DNA of 33,657 nt. Origin: Alphaproteobacteria bacterium (lineage in GTDB: Bacteria > Pseudomonadota > Alphaproteobacteria > Paracaedibacterales > VGCI01). Shown here in pieces: positions 6,984-15,084 of this stretch (its first letter is position 1; each line of letters opens with the position of its first letter). The notes under the pieces were generated by a model. It was not told the DNA's origin and ran no database searches. It saw only the letters and a program-made list of their open reading frames with translations. The stretch is taken from assembly GCA_019746225.1 (NCBI GenBank), contig JAIESE010000066.1:1-33657 (forward strand), read 5' to 3'. Made by a program: the position numbers and the translations under genes.

Positions 6984-9053
6984 GTGAAAACAACCAAACA
7001 AGTATTTAGCCCCTATATTCCAGCCTCTAAGAGTTTGCCTGAGGCGACACTCAAAGCCGTTCTTCTCGGCATCGTTCTTGCTATTGTTTTGGCTGGATCT
7101 ACAGCCTATATGGGGCTAAAAATGGGGCAAACGATTTCGGCCTCGATTCCGGCGGCAGTGATTTCCATGGCTGTTTTACGGATGTTCCGTCAATCAACCA
7201 TATTGGAAAATAACATTGTTCAAACGATAGCCTCTGCGGGATATGTTGTTGCTACTGGCATCGTTTTTACGATCCCTGCTCTCGTTGTCATGGGTTATTG
7301 GAAAGAATTTGGATACTGGCAAATTACCACAATTGCCGCCGTTGGGGGAACTTTAGGCGTTCTTTTTTCCATTCCATTACGTCGTGCTCTTATTATTGAT
7401 GAACAACTCAAGTTTCCTGAAGGACTCGCCGCTGCAGAAGTTTTGAAGGCCGGAGACCAAATTACTCATGGTGACAAATCAGGCACGCGTTTCCTTAGCC
7501 TTGGGGCACTGATCGCGAGTATCTTTAAATTTTGCCAGACGGGACTTCATATCTTCGGTGAGTCTATCCAAGGGTGGCTTTATTTTGGAGGAACCATTTT
7601 TGGACTCGGCACCGGTATGTCTGCAGCTCTCTTTGGGGCTGGTTATATCGTGGGAATGAAGATAGGCATCAATCTTCTTCTTGGTACGACCATCGCCTGG
7701 TTTGTTGGCGTCCCTTTATATGCATACTTTGGTTCTCCTCAAGACTATGGGTTAACCGTTGATGCTAGTGCGGTTGAATATGCAACGGCCATCCGTCTTG
7801 CCAAGCTTCGGTACATTGGTGTTGGGACGATGATATTTGGGGGATTGTTTGCCCTATTTTCCTTAATTAATCCTATCCGAACGTCTATTGCGGCTTCTTT
7901 TGCCGCCATCCAAAAATCGCGTTTAGGGCAAACTATTACCATTATTCGTACAGATTATGACATTCCCATGACGTACGTCTTGCTTGGCGTCATTTGTTTA
8001 TCCGTGCCGATCTTTGTTATTTTTAATAACGTTTTAGGAACTGCAAATCTTTCCATCACATCGGGGTTGTATTGGACAACCGTATCAATTCTGACAATTC
8101 TCTCCCTCTTTATTGGATTTATTTGTGCCTCCATTGGGGGATATATGGCTGGAATTGTTGGCTCCTCTGCGAATCCGTTATCCGGCATTACAATAGCAGC
8201 GATTCTTGCCGTATCTACAACCCTATTGGTTCTGTTAGGGGGTGAAATAAATTTTGGTGGAGAAACAGCTGAATCCCTAAGTTTAGCAGCCACGGTGATC
8301 ATCATTGGCGGTGTTGTTGCAACCGCAGCTGCTTTAAGTTGTGATAACTTGCAAGACCTGAAGTCGGGTTATGTTTTGGGCGCTACCCCTTGGAAACAAC
8401 AGGTGACATTGATTGTTGGGGTATTGGCTGGTGCTTCCGTTATTGCGCCGATCTTAGAGCTGCTCTATGAAGCGTATGGGATCGGAGAAAGTTTCCCGCG
8501 TCTTGGTATGGATCCCTCCCACGCCCTTGCCGCCCCTCAGGCGACTTTAATGGCTTCAGTTGCAAAAGGGGTTTTCTCTCATACCCTTGATTGGCTCTTG
8601 GTGTTTATCGGCATGGCTATTGGGTTGGGAATCGCCCTCTTTGACCGGTGCATTTTGGCGAAAAGAAATTCGGAATACCGCTTATCCATCATGGCCACGG
8701 CTCTTGGAATTTACCTGCCGATGGAAGTTGTCATGACCCTGGTCATAGGCGGGCTTGTCAACTATGTCGCCCGAAAAATGCTAACTTCTCAACGCAAAAA
8801 ACTTGGAAAATCTTTCGCAGATGTTGAAGCAAAAACCGAACGACAAGGATTGTTGTTTGGATCAGGCCTGATTGCCGGCGATGCGATCATCGGCATTCTC
8901 TTAGCCATCCCGTTTGCTGCCTATCAGAGCACCACCATCCTGGCCATCGTTGGACCCTCTTTTAAGCAAACGGCTACCCTCTTAGGGGTAGGAACATTCT
9001 TTGCAATCGCTGTATATCTCTATCGATTGGGGACGCGGGTGAAAGAGGGGTAA
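6984..9053 (+). CDS. OPT-family oligopeptide transporter
   Basis: This large polytopic membrane protein (about 690 residues) has many hydrophobic helices from residue 35 to the end. The signature N-terminal segment 'GSTAYMGLKMGQTISASIPAAV' and the conserved 'NNIVQTIASAG' are typical of prokaryotic members of the oligopeptide transporter (OPT) family, proton-coupled importers of peptides or metal-chelate compounds. The frame is open from a TTG at 6945, but AAAGGAG at 6968-6974 fits a GTG start at 6984 best, nine bases downstream. It is transcribed away from the EAL gene and stands alone, with no peptidase beside it. In a host-dependent bacterium it would supply amino acids as peptides; that is inference. 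Confidence 0.9.
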   Translation: MKTTKQVFSPYIPASKSLPEATLKAVLLGIVLAIVLAGSTAYMGLKMGQTISASIPAAVISMAVLRMFRQSTILENNIVQTIASAGYVVATGIVFTIPALVVMGYWKEFGYWQITTIAAVGGTLGVLFSIPLRRALIIDEQLKFPEGLAAAEVLKAGDQITHGDKSGTRFLSLGALIASIFKFCQTGLHIFGESIQGWLYFGGTIFGLGTGMSAALFGAGYIVGMKIGINLLLGTTIAWFVGVPLYAYFGSPQDYGLTVDASAVEYATAIRLAKLRYIGVGTMIFGGLFALFSLINPIRTSIAASFAAIQKSRLGQTITIIRTDYDIPMTYVLLGVICLSVPIFVIFNNVLGTANLSITSGLYWTTVSILTILSLFIGFICASIGGYMAGIVGSSANPLSGITIAAILAVSTTLLVLLGGEINFGGETAESLSLAATVIIIGGVVATAAALSCDNLQDLKSGYVLGATPWKQQVTLIVGVLAGASVIAPILELLYEAYGIGESFPRLGMDPSHALAAPQATLMASVAKGVFSHTLDWLLVFIGMAIGLGIALFDRCILAKRNSEYRLSIMATALGIYLPMEVVMTLVIGGLVNYVARKMLTSQRKKLGKSFADVEAKTERQGLLFGSGLIAGDAIIGILLAIPFAAYQSTTILAIVGPSFKQTATLLGVGTFFAIAVYLYRLGTRVKEG

Positions 9054-9186
9054 AGATTGGTATATAGAGTTTGGGTTTCAATATTCACCCTAAAATAATG
9101 TCTGCTTCATGCAGTGTGTTTCAAGGATTTACCCATTGAAATCTAGCTTATCCTTTTAATTTCTCCAAATTTAACGGAGGTTACCG

Positions 9187-10164
9187 TTAACTCATGCGTT
9201 CCCAGTCGACCTTAAACTCTCGCAAGGTCATCTCAAAATGCTCCGGCGGAGGTGCTACGAAGGTTAAAGGAGACCCTGTCAAACGATCTAGGAAGGAGAT
9301 GGAGCGCGCATGCAGATGGAGCTGACGGCAGTAGGCTGTGGCTTCTTGGCCGCCATACTTTCCGTCGCCCAGGATGGGGTGCCCAATATAAGTTGCATGC
9401 ACACGCAACTGGTGGGTACGCCCGGTTTCAGGAGCAAATTCCAACCATGCAAATTGAACGATCCCGCGCTTCTGTAGCCCCTTAATGGTGCGATAGTTCG
9501 TGATGGCAGGCTTACCGCCTTTGGTTACGGAAACCTTTTCATTATTGCCGTCACCCCCTTTGAGGAGCGGCGCATCAATTACCCCTTGGCCGGGCTTGGG
9601 TTGTCCAACCACAAGGGCCCAATAGATCTTTTTGACGTCCCCTCGGTGAAAATTTTCCGCTAAATACGTTGCCACTTCACTGGATTTAGCAACGACAAAT
9701 ACGCCACTCGTATCTTTGTCCAAGCGATGAACCAACCGATACCTTGTGCCGTTTTTGATGCCGTAAGCTGTTAGGAGCCCGTCCAAATGGCGAAAGGTTT
9801 TGCTGCCCCCTTGTGTGGCAAGCCCTGCGGGCTTGTTAAGCACGAGAATGTCGTCATCTTCCCAGATGATCATTGACTCTAGGTAGGCCTCATCTTCTGC
9901 AGTAATGGCTTCCATGACACGCTTACGGGGCGCTACGGGTTTGTGAATCTCCGCATCAATTGTATCGGGAACCTCAACCACTTGACCAATAGAAATCCGT
10001 GCCCCAGAAGCCACCTTCTTACCGTCTAAACGAATTTTACCCAAACGCAAAAGCTTTTCAATAATCCCTTGAGAAAGGGTTGGATATTGTTTACGAAGCC
10101 ACCGATCCAGGCGCATGCCTTCGCTGTCTTCGACGGTTAAGGGTATTGAGAATGACTTGGCCAT
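9187..10164 (-). CDS. RluC/RluD-family 23S rRNA pseudouridine synthase
   Basis: The enzyme isomerises specific uridines in rRNA to pseudouridine. An N-terminal S4 RNA-binding domain (about residues 17-68) precedes the RluA-type catalytic domain (about 98-320). The hallmark 'HRLDKDTSG' lies at 146-154, with catalytic Asp149. 'ETGRTHQLRVHA' and 'GHPILGDGKYGG' are the other conserved family blocks. At 325 residues it has normal length and is most like RluC, although RluD cannot be excluded without alignment. The ATG at 10164 has no clear Shine-Dalgarno. It follows the rplI terminator on the same strand, so it probably has its own promoter or depends on read-through. Confidence 0.9.
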   Translation of the reverse strand: MAKSFSIPLTVEDSEGMRLDRWLRKQYPTLSQGIIEKLLRLGKIRLDGKKVASGARISIGQVVEVPDTIDAEIHKPVAPRKRVMEAITAEDEAYLESMIIWEDDDILVLNKPAGLATQGGSKTFRHLDGLLTAYGIKNGTRYRLVHRLDKDTSGVFVVAKSSEVATYLAENFHRGDVKKIYWALVVGQPKPGQGVIDAPLLKGGDGNNEKVSVTKGGKPAITNYRTIKGLQKRGIVQFAWLEFAPETGRTHQLRVHATYIGHPILGDGKYGGQEATAYCRQLHLHARSISFLDRLTGSPLTFVAPPPEHFEMTLREFKVDWERMS

Positions 10165-10182
10165 GGGGTTATGAGTCTTTTT

Positions 10183-10221
10183 CTAATAAAATAATGCCCA
10201 ATCTGAAAAACCAGATTGGGC
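10183..10221 (-). terminator. Rho-independent terminator after rplI
   Basis: On the minus strand GCCCAATCTG (10221-10212) pairs perfectly with CAGATTGGGC (10205-10196) around a six-base loop. A T-rich tract (ATTATTTTATT) follows. It sits 24 bases after the rplI stop. Confidence 0.85.
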
Positions 10222-10244
10222 AAGCAGGAGAGAATTATTAAACT

Positions 10245-10931
10245 TTATGAAGTCAGCTCTGCATCATCAACGAGAAGGTCTCCTACAGGGGCATCAGCGT
10301 CTTCGGCGTCCTCAATGTGAGCGTCGCCTTCAGCTTTTGCTTTCGCCTTCTTTGGGGCTGCAGCTTTCTTTTTTGGTGAAGAGGCTTTCGCAGGAGCTTC
10401 ATCTGCTCCAAAAACTATTTCGGCGGTCACAGGAGCAGGTGCGGCATCCGCTTTTGCTTTCGCAGCGGCTTGAACGGCAGCTTCTTCCTCTGACTGAGCA
10501 ACGTTAACATTCACGATCAATGATACTTCTGGATGGAGAAGAACGCGTACCTGATGCATTCCCAAAAATTTTATAGGAACATCAATTTGAACTTGAGCAC
10601 GAGACACTTGAAAACCTGCATCAGACAATCCTTGCGCAATGTCAGCTGACCGAACGGATCCGTATAGGTGTCCCATCTCACTGGCTTGGCGAATCAAGCT
10701 GATCATAATGCCTTCCATCTTTTTGCCAACAACCTCAGCTTCCGCTTTTCGCTTCAAATTGGAGGCTTCAAATTCAACGCGCTTATTTTCAAAAAAACCT
10801 AAGTTTTGTTTCGTGGCGCGCAAAGCTTTCTTTTTAGGCAACAAGAAGTTGCGGGCATATCCAGCTTTAACAGTAACGACTTGGCCCATTTGGCCTAATT
10901 TTTCAACTCTTTCCAGCAAGATAACCTGCAT
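10245..10931 (-). CDS. rplI: 50S ribosomal protein L9 with a long charged tail
   Basis: L9 is a structural protein of the large ribosomal subunit near the L1 stalk. The N-terminal domain (MQVILLERVEKLG..., about residues 1-50) with 'GYARNFLLPKKKA', the connecting helix and the C-terminal domain (to about 148) are intact. Bacterial L9 normally ends near residue 150; this one has about 78 more residues, first Ala/Lys-rich ('KKKAAAPKKAKAKA') and then acidic. Low-complexity tails on L9 occur in some alphaproteobacteria. GGGGAG lies about nine bases before the ATG at 10931. It follows the DUF2232 membrane gene by 37 bases on the same strand and ends at a strong terminator. Confidence 0.95.
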   Translation of the reverse strand: MQVILLERVEKLGQMGQVVTVKAGYARNFLLPKKKALRATKQNLGFFENKRVEFEASNLKRKAEAEVVGKKMEGIMISLIRQASEMGHLYGSVRSADIAQGLSDAGFQVSRAQVQIDVPIKFLGMHQVRVLLHPEVSLIVNVNVAQSEEEAAVQAAAKAKADAAPAPVTAEIVFGADEAPAKASSPKKKAAAPKKAKAKAEGDAHIEDAEDADAPVGDLLVDDAELTS

Positions 10932-10968
10932 CTTAAATCTCCCCTAATCTATCCAATTTCTACTAATA

Positions 10969-11865
10969 TCAACTTTTATTGGGCGTCCATCTTTGACGGA
11001 GATGGAGCGTTGGTTCTAAAACCCCAAATATTACAATAATTATCCCAAGCCACACAAGGAAAATCGACATGATGGCAATCATGGTAATCCACAGCTTTGG
11101 ATTTTCAAACTGCTCCAACCAAGCATAGACTGCTGTGAGCCCCACAAGAAATATCGGAACATAGGTCATTAAAGCCATGTTTTTTCCCACAAAAGCAAGA
11201 AAAGGAACCCCTGTCAACATAAGAATAAAGCTGAATGCTAATAAAATGTCCCAATTTTCATAGAGTTTCGTATCTGTCGGCAACGGATAGGGGCGCCTAG
11301 AGAGCTGTGTGCGTATCGCTAAGCGCGCCGCCAATGCCGCGTTCACCAAACACATCATGATCCAGGTAATGGAGGAAAGGCCGGGAATAAGCGGAATAAT
11401 CTGCCCACTCAAATGCTTGAAGGCCTCCTCTTCTTTAAAGAAAGAAAACCAAGCATGCAAAAGATCGAGTACATTGATAGACTGAGCTGATAATACGATG
11501 AAAATGCCAAGGAAAGTAAGAATTGTTAATCCTGTTACCCAGGACACGACATAACCCGCTGGGTCCCCCTTCTCGATTCGGTATACAATCAGCAAAGCAG
11601 GCAACAGGGTCGTCAACAAAAAAACAAGCCCAGATTGAAGACCTGCACCTATTGTGAAAATACCAAGAGCAACTAATACTGCAAGAATGAGTCGGCCAAA
11701 TCCCCAGCAAAAACCAACAAAGTATAAAGGAAGGGCAGCAAAATAAATGAGCAAAAAAGAAAGGATATTAAAATTTGGCGGAAAAAGAGCGAAGCTTGCA
11801 CACAAAGCACCCCCGCAAACCGCAAGAAGGCTCGGGTCGAGTCGATTGATGCGATCCATACTCAT
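10969..11865 (-). CDS. DUF2232 polytopic membrane protein
   Basis: The 298-residue protein has about eight hydrophobic helices and few charged loops. Its place between rpsR and rplI, and its length, match the DUF2232 family found at this spot in many alphaproteobacteria. The molecular role is unknown; a distant link to membrane transport or energy-coupling components has been suggested for the family but nothing in this sequence proves it. The ATG at 11865 (MSMDRIN) is chosen because the helices begin soon after it. A strong terminator separates it from rpsR, so it and rplI probably form a separate transcription unit or rely on read-through. Confidence 0.8.
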   Translation of the reverse strand: MSMDRINRLDPSLLAVCGGALCASFALFPPNFNILSFLLIYFAALPLYFVGFCWGFGRLILAVLVALGIFTIGAGLQSGLVFLLTTLLPALLIVYRIEKGDPAGYVVSWVTGLTILTFLGIFIVLSAQSINVLDLLHAWFSFFKEEEAFKHLSGQIIPLIPGLSSITWIMMCLVNAALAARLAIRTQLSRRPYPLPTDTKLYENWDILLAFSFILMLTGVPFLAFVGKNMALMTYVPIFLVGLTAVYAWLEQFENPKLWITMIAIMSIFLVWLGIIIVIFGVLEPTLHLRQRWTPNKS

Positions 11866-11954
11866 ATAACACTCACTGTAACGTTGTCTTTAACTACTAA
11901 CCTGAGACCTCAGGCTTCAGTCTACTATAGAGATGTTTCTCAAGTCTTCCCTAA

Positions 11955-11992
11955 AAATTATGAAAAAACCCCGCTCTTTCAGGAGAGCGGGG
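11955..11992 (-). terminator. Rho-independent terminator after rpsR
   Basis: On the minus strand CCCCGCTCT (11992-11984) pairs with AGAGCGGGG (11977-11969) around a six-base loop. TTTTTT and further T-rich sequence follow. It lies about 28 bases after the rpsR stop. Confidence 0.9.
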
Positions 11993-12020
11993 TTATCTCT
12001 GGTTTTCTATCGATGACAGC

Positions 12021-12290
12021 TTAGTCTGATACAAATGGCATTAGGGCAAGGAAACGTGCCCGCTTAATGGCAATTGTCAATTCACGTTGTTTTTTCATAG
12101 ACACAGCACTGATTCGGCTTGGAATAATCTTGCCCCGTTCGGAGACAAAGCGCCCGAGCAATCTGACATCCTTATAGTCAATCGGAATCGCGTGTTCACC
12201 AGAAAAAGGGCATGTTTTGCGACGACGAAAGAATTGACGACGAACGGGACCGCCCGCTTCTTCATTATTGGATTCGTAATTCGAGCTCAT
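12021..12290 (-). CDS. rpsR: 30S ribosomal protein S18
   Basis: S18 binds the platform of the small subunit as a heterodimer with S6. The 89-residue sequence carries the conserved 'CPF' near residue 27, '[24 protein letters not shown]' and the basic C-terminal block '[21 protein letters not shown]'. The ATG at 12290 overlaps the rpsF stop as ATGA, and its AAGGAG lies within the rpsF coding region, so translation is probably coupled. A strong terminator follows. Confidence 0.97.
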   Translation of the reverse strand: MSSNYESNNEEAGGPVRRQFFRRRKTCPFSGEHAIPIDYKDVRLLGRFVSERGKIIPSRISAVSMKKQRELTIAIKRARFLALMPFVSD

Positions 12291-12754
12291 GCAATTTCTC
12301 CTTCATCATTGGTGGGGTCTGCTTGAAAACGTGGACGGGAAGGTCTATCGGTTAAGAGGGGTTCAATGAGAGGTTGATCACCCAATAGGTCATCTTGATC
12401 ATCATCAAAACCACGATAGCGATCATCAGTATAGGCACGTTGCATTAACTTTGAAGGATTTGGGTCCAACGCTTCAACACGCACCGTTAGGTGCCGCAAA
12501 AGATCTTCACTCAATTTCATTTGACGTTCCATTTCCGTAATCCCTTCAGGGGGAGACGAAATATTCATCAAGACGTAGTGACCTTTTTTGTTTTTCTTAA
12601 TTTTATAAGCTAAGTTGCGTAAACCACAAAATTCGGTTTTACTAACCTCGCCGTTGTGATCTTTAATCACTTGGGTAAAGGTATTTGCCATCGTCTCGAC
12701 CTGAGCATTTGTCAAATCTTGACGGGCAATAAATACAGTTTCGTAACAGTTCAT
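12287..12754 (-). CDS. rpsF: 30S ribosomal protein S6
   Basis: S6 forms the S6:S18 dimer on the 30S platform. The core covers residues 1 to about 98 ('[13 protein letters not shown]', '[21 protein letters not shown]', '[14 protein letters not shown]'). The following 55 residues are an acidic, probably disordered tail ('[12 protein letters not shown]'), longer than in E. coli S6 but common in alphaproteobacteria. The ATG at 12754 has AGGAGG six bases upstream. It is the first gene of the cluster, preceded by a structured leader and a good promoter, and it overlaps rpsR by four bases. Confidence 0.97.
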   Translation of the reverse strand: MNCYETVFIARQDLTNAQVETMANTFTQVIKDHNGEVSKTEFCGLRNLAYKIKKNKKGHYVLMNISSPPEGITEMERQMKLSEDLLRHLTVRVEALDPNPSKLMQRAYTDDRYRGFDDDQDDLLGDQPLIEPLLTDRPSRPRFQADPTNDEGEIA

Positions 12755-12841
12755 AATGCCTCCTTACGGTTGATGACCTGAAAATTCAGGTCACAGCCCA
12801 CATCCTGCGGGCAAGGGGACTCATTAATTTTTGATGAGTTC
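12755..12841 (-). promoter_or_regulatory. Structured rpsF leader, candidate S6:S18 autoregulatory RNA
   Basis: The roughly 87-nt leader between the predicted start and rpsF contains three hairpins in succession. These are a 6-bp ACTCAT/ATGAGT stem near its start, a GC-rich 7-bp stem (12812-12796), and a perfect 8-bp TGACCTGA/TCAGGTCA stem (12793-12774). An AACCG stretch follows just before the ribosome site. Known rpsF leaders bind the S6:S18 dimer through a CCG-containing element. The hairpins are seen; assignment to that motif is a guess. Confidence 0.4.
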
Positions 12842-12847
12842 GCCATC

Positions 12848-12877
12848 ACTATAGGCTGAAGGATTTAAGAAAATCAA
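12848..12877 (-). promoter_or_regulatory. Predicted rpsF promoter
   Basis: On the minus strand TTGATT (12877-12872) and TATAGT (12853-12848) are 18 bp apart, close to the sigma-70 consensus. Transcription would start near 12841 and read into the rpsF leader. Confidence 0.6.
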
Positions 12878-12890
12878 GAATTTATTAGGT

Positions 12891-13859
12891 CTAAGACTTC
12901 TTGAGAAGACCTGCTTGCTTTTTCCACATCGTCTCTAGCGCTTCTAAGACCGTCTCTGGTTTGAGATTTTCCATAAAAGTACGGGGTGCATCAAAGGCAA
13001 AGTCAGGGATCTTCTTAAGATCGTCAAGGGATTCGGGCGTGCGAATGACCTGATGAATGAGCTTATCTGGAGGACTATAAGGAGCATAAAGGCGATCATC
13101 AGAGGGGCCAAACAGCCCAATTGAAGGCGTGCCAACGGCAGCAGCCATATGCATTAAGCCGGAATCATTGCCCAAAAACACCTGACATCGGTTTAAACAG
13201 GCCGCAATTTCAAGCAGTGAGAGGCTTCCAACCAAGTCAATGCGTTTATTTTCGGGGATGGCTTCCAAGACCGGCTGAATCATTGCTCTTTCTTGAGGAG
13301 CCCCGAATATGGCTACTTTGGCATCATGATTTATCAAAAAGGTATTCACCAAAGTCGCAAAAGAGGCAGCAGGCCATTGTTTGCCAATCCAATTCGCAGC
13401 GGGTGCGAGCCCTAAGACTGGCTGTTTTCCTGGAATCAACGACTCGGCTTTTTGTAAGTGGGAAGTCCCAAGCCATAAATGAGGGGCCGGTGGTGGCGTC
13501 ACCCCAATGAGCCGGCCCAATTGATTCACACGGTGGTCCATGGCTTTCGTGGATTTCCAGATATACCGCTGGGGGGTATCGAGAAAATAAGAGACAAGAG
13601 AGCCCCGAATATCAATGATGATATCCCACCGCTCTTTGCGACACTGCTGCCATAAATCCACCCAATGACGGCTGAATGACCCCTTCTTAATGGGAATCAG
13701 GCGGTTTAAATGGGGAACAGCCTCAAATAAGGGCAAGGTAAGAGGGGAAGCTGCAACCGTGACATTAATGCCTGGGTGCTTTTGAGTCATATCATTAAGC
13801 AAACCTGTCGACAAAACAGCATCCCCAATCCGGCTGGATGTAATAAATAACAGCTTCAA
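12891..13859 (-). CDS. Glycosyltransferase family 9 (heptosyltransferase-like)
   Basis: Family 9 enzymes transfer heptose or related sugars to the lipopolysaccharide core at the inner membrane. The 322-residue protein has a typical N-terminus ('KLLFITSSRIGDAVLSTGLL') and the donor-binding block 'LGNDSGLMHMAAAVGTPSIGLFGPSD' (about residues 228-253), which marks ADP-heptose:LPS heptosyltransferases. The start is TTG at 13859 with AAGGAGG six bases upstream; there is no better in-frame ATG. It stands alone on the minus strand, divergent from the small CxxC protein. The sugar and acceptor cannot be told from the sequence. Confidence 0.87.
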   Translation of the reverse strand: MKLLFITSSRIGDAVLSTGLLNDMTQKHPGINVTVAASPLTLPLFEAVPHLNRLIPIKKGSFSRHWVDLWQQCRKERWDIIIDIRGSLVSYFLDTPQRYIWKSTKAMDHRVNQLGRLIGVTPPPAPHLWLGTSHLQKAESLIPGKQPVLGLAPAANWIGKQWPAASFATLVNTFLINHDAKVAIFGAPQERAMIQPVLEAIPENKRIDLVGSLSLLEIAACLNRCQVFLGNDSGLMHMAAAVGTPSIGLFGPSDDRLYAPYSPPDKLIHQVIRTPESLDDLKKIPDFAFDAPRTFMENLKPETVLEALETMWKKQAGLLKKS

Positions 13860-13924
13860 TTAACGCCTCCTTAAGCAAACATTTTGCATAATATAGAAGA
13901 GAAAAGTGTAAAAGGGTATAGGAA

Positions 13925-14212
13925 ATGCTCGTGAATTGTCCAATTTGTAACAAATTTTTGAAAGAACGCGGCGATCAAATCGTTGGTGGAGCTTATCATG
14001 TCATCTGTTATGAGTGTGGTTCTTTCGATATCGACATCGATCTCTCCGAAATCATGCGCCGCAAATATTTGAGCTTTAATGTCGATTTGGTCGCTGGACG
14101 CGAGTCATACGAAGCTAATGTTAAAATATTTCAGGATTATATTCGCTTTCACCGCAACCCTATTCTCACGCAATCTGTCATCAACGACATGGTTTTCTTG
14201 AGACGTCCTTAA
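13925..14212 (+). CDS. Small CxxC (zinc-ribbon-like) protein, 95 aa
   Basis: The function is unknown. The first 35 residues contain two CxxC pairs ('CPIC' and 'CYEC') spaced as in small zinc ribbons, and the rest is an amphipathic helical segment ('YEANVKIFQDYIRFHRN'). It could be a small nucleic-acid- or protein-binding module. It starts with ATG about 65 bases from the divergent glycosyltransferase gene. Its last four bases overlap the end of the convergent LD-carboxypeptidase gene. Nothing in its composition suggests transfer. The coding call rests on the cysteine pattern and on clean packing between neighbours. Confidence 0.65.
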   Translation: MLVNCPICNKFLKERGDQIVGGAYHVICYECGSFDIDIDLSEIMRRKYLSFNVDLVAGRESYEANVKIFQDYIRFHRNPILTQSVINDMVFLRRP

Positions 14213-15069
14213 TCTTGAACTCTGAGATTTACCTCATAATTAAAGGGGATAGGGTAGTTCTGAGGCCCATGACCACACCCGGGGAGCTTAAAGACAGGAA
14301 ATGAGGATTCTTCTGCAAACCGCTTGAGAACATCCCAGACAAGGTTCGTGCCGTTTGGTTCTTCACCTTTTACAAAATCTCCTAATAGAACAGCCTTTAC
14401 CCCTTTAAAAAACTGAGCTTGGCGAAGATGAGTGAGCATACGATCGATGCGATAGCCACGCTCAGATACATCTTCAAGAAAGAGAATTTTATCAGATAGA
14501 TCGAGCTGCCAAGGCGTCCCGAGCGAGGTCTGTACCAGAGTGAGATTTCCGCCCACAATTTTCCCGCTAACATTGGTGCGCTCCTTTGCAATTGCATTCA
14601 AAGGAATGATGTCAGGCAATATATAAGCCGCAAGGCCTTCTTCAAGAATTCGAAGAGTTCGATCAATAGAGTCAGTATCTACGGTTTTCATAGACAGTTG
14701 GGCGCCCGAAGGCCCGTGTACAGAAGGCCAATCCCAAAGTTGATTTAAGAAAATATGGAGGGCAGTTGCGTCACTAAACCCATACATGATTTTCTGCTTT
14801 TCCGGTTTTGGTAAATCAAGAAGCATAGGAATAAGGCGCGTTAAACCATACCCGCCTATAAGCATCATCATCTCATCAGCTTGAGAGGTAAGCGCGTCTG
14901 TCAAATGCTTGGCACGTGCCGCGTCTGTATTTGCACAAAGAAGATCTTTCCCAAACAAATCAGAAGGAACGGTCACTTTTCTTCCTAAGGATTCATAACA
15001 TTCTTTGGTTTTTTCGACCGTTTCTTGAGAAATGCGATTTGACGGAGCTATTAAATAAGTGTGCTTCAT
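14209..15069 (-). CDS. LD-carboxypeptidase (S66 family)
   Basis: S66 peptidases cleave the terminal D-alanine from murein tetrapeptides in the cytoplasm during peptidoglycan recycling; some relatives (MccF) cleave microcin-type compounds. The catalytic triad is visible: Ser99 in 'YGFSDATAL', Glu199 in 'ILFLEDVSERGYRIDRML', and His267 in 'LPGCGHGPQNYPIP'. Length (286) is near the family norm. The ATG at 15069 has AGGAAAGG upstream. It begins 15 bases after the response-regulator stop on the same strand, so the two are probably co-transcribed. The regulator may respond to cell-wall state, which is inference only. Confidence 0.87.
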   Translation of the reverse strand: MKHTYLIAPSNRISQETVEKTKECYESLGRKVTVPSDLFGKDLLCANTDAARAKHLTDALTSQADEMMMLIGGYGLTRLIPMLLDLPKPEKQKIMYGFSDATALHIFLNQLWDWPSVHGPSGAQLSMKTVDTDSIDRTLRILEEGLAAYILPDIIPLNAIAKERTNVSGKIVGGNLTLVQTSLGTPWQLDLSDKILFLEDVSERGYRIDRMLTHLRQAQFFKGVKAVLLGDFVKGEEPNGTNLVWDVLKRFAEESSFPVFKLPGCGHGPQNYPIPFNYEVNLRVQD

Positions 15070-15084
15070 GAGAAACCTTTCCTG

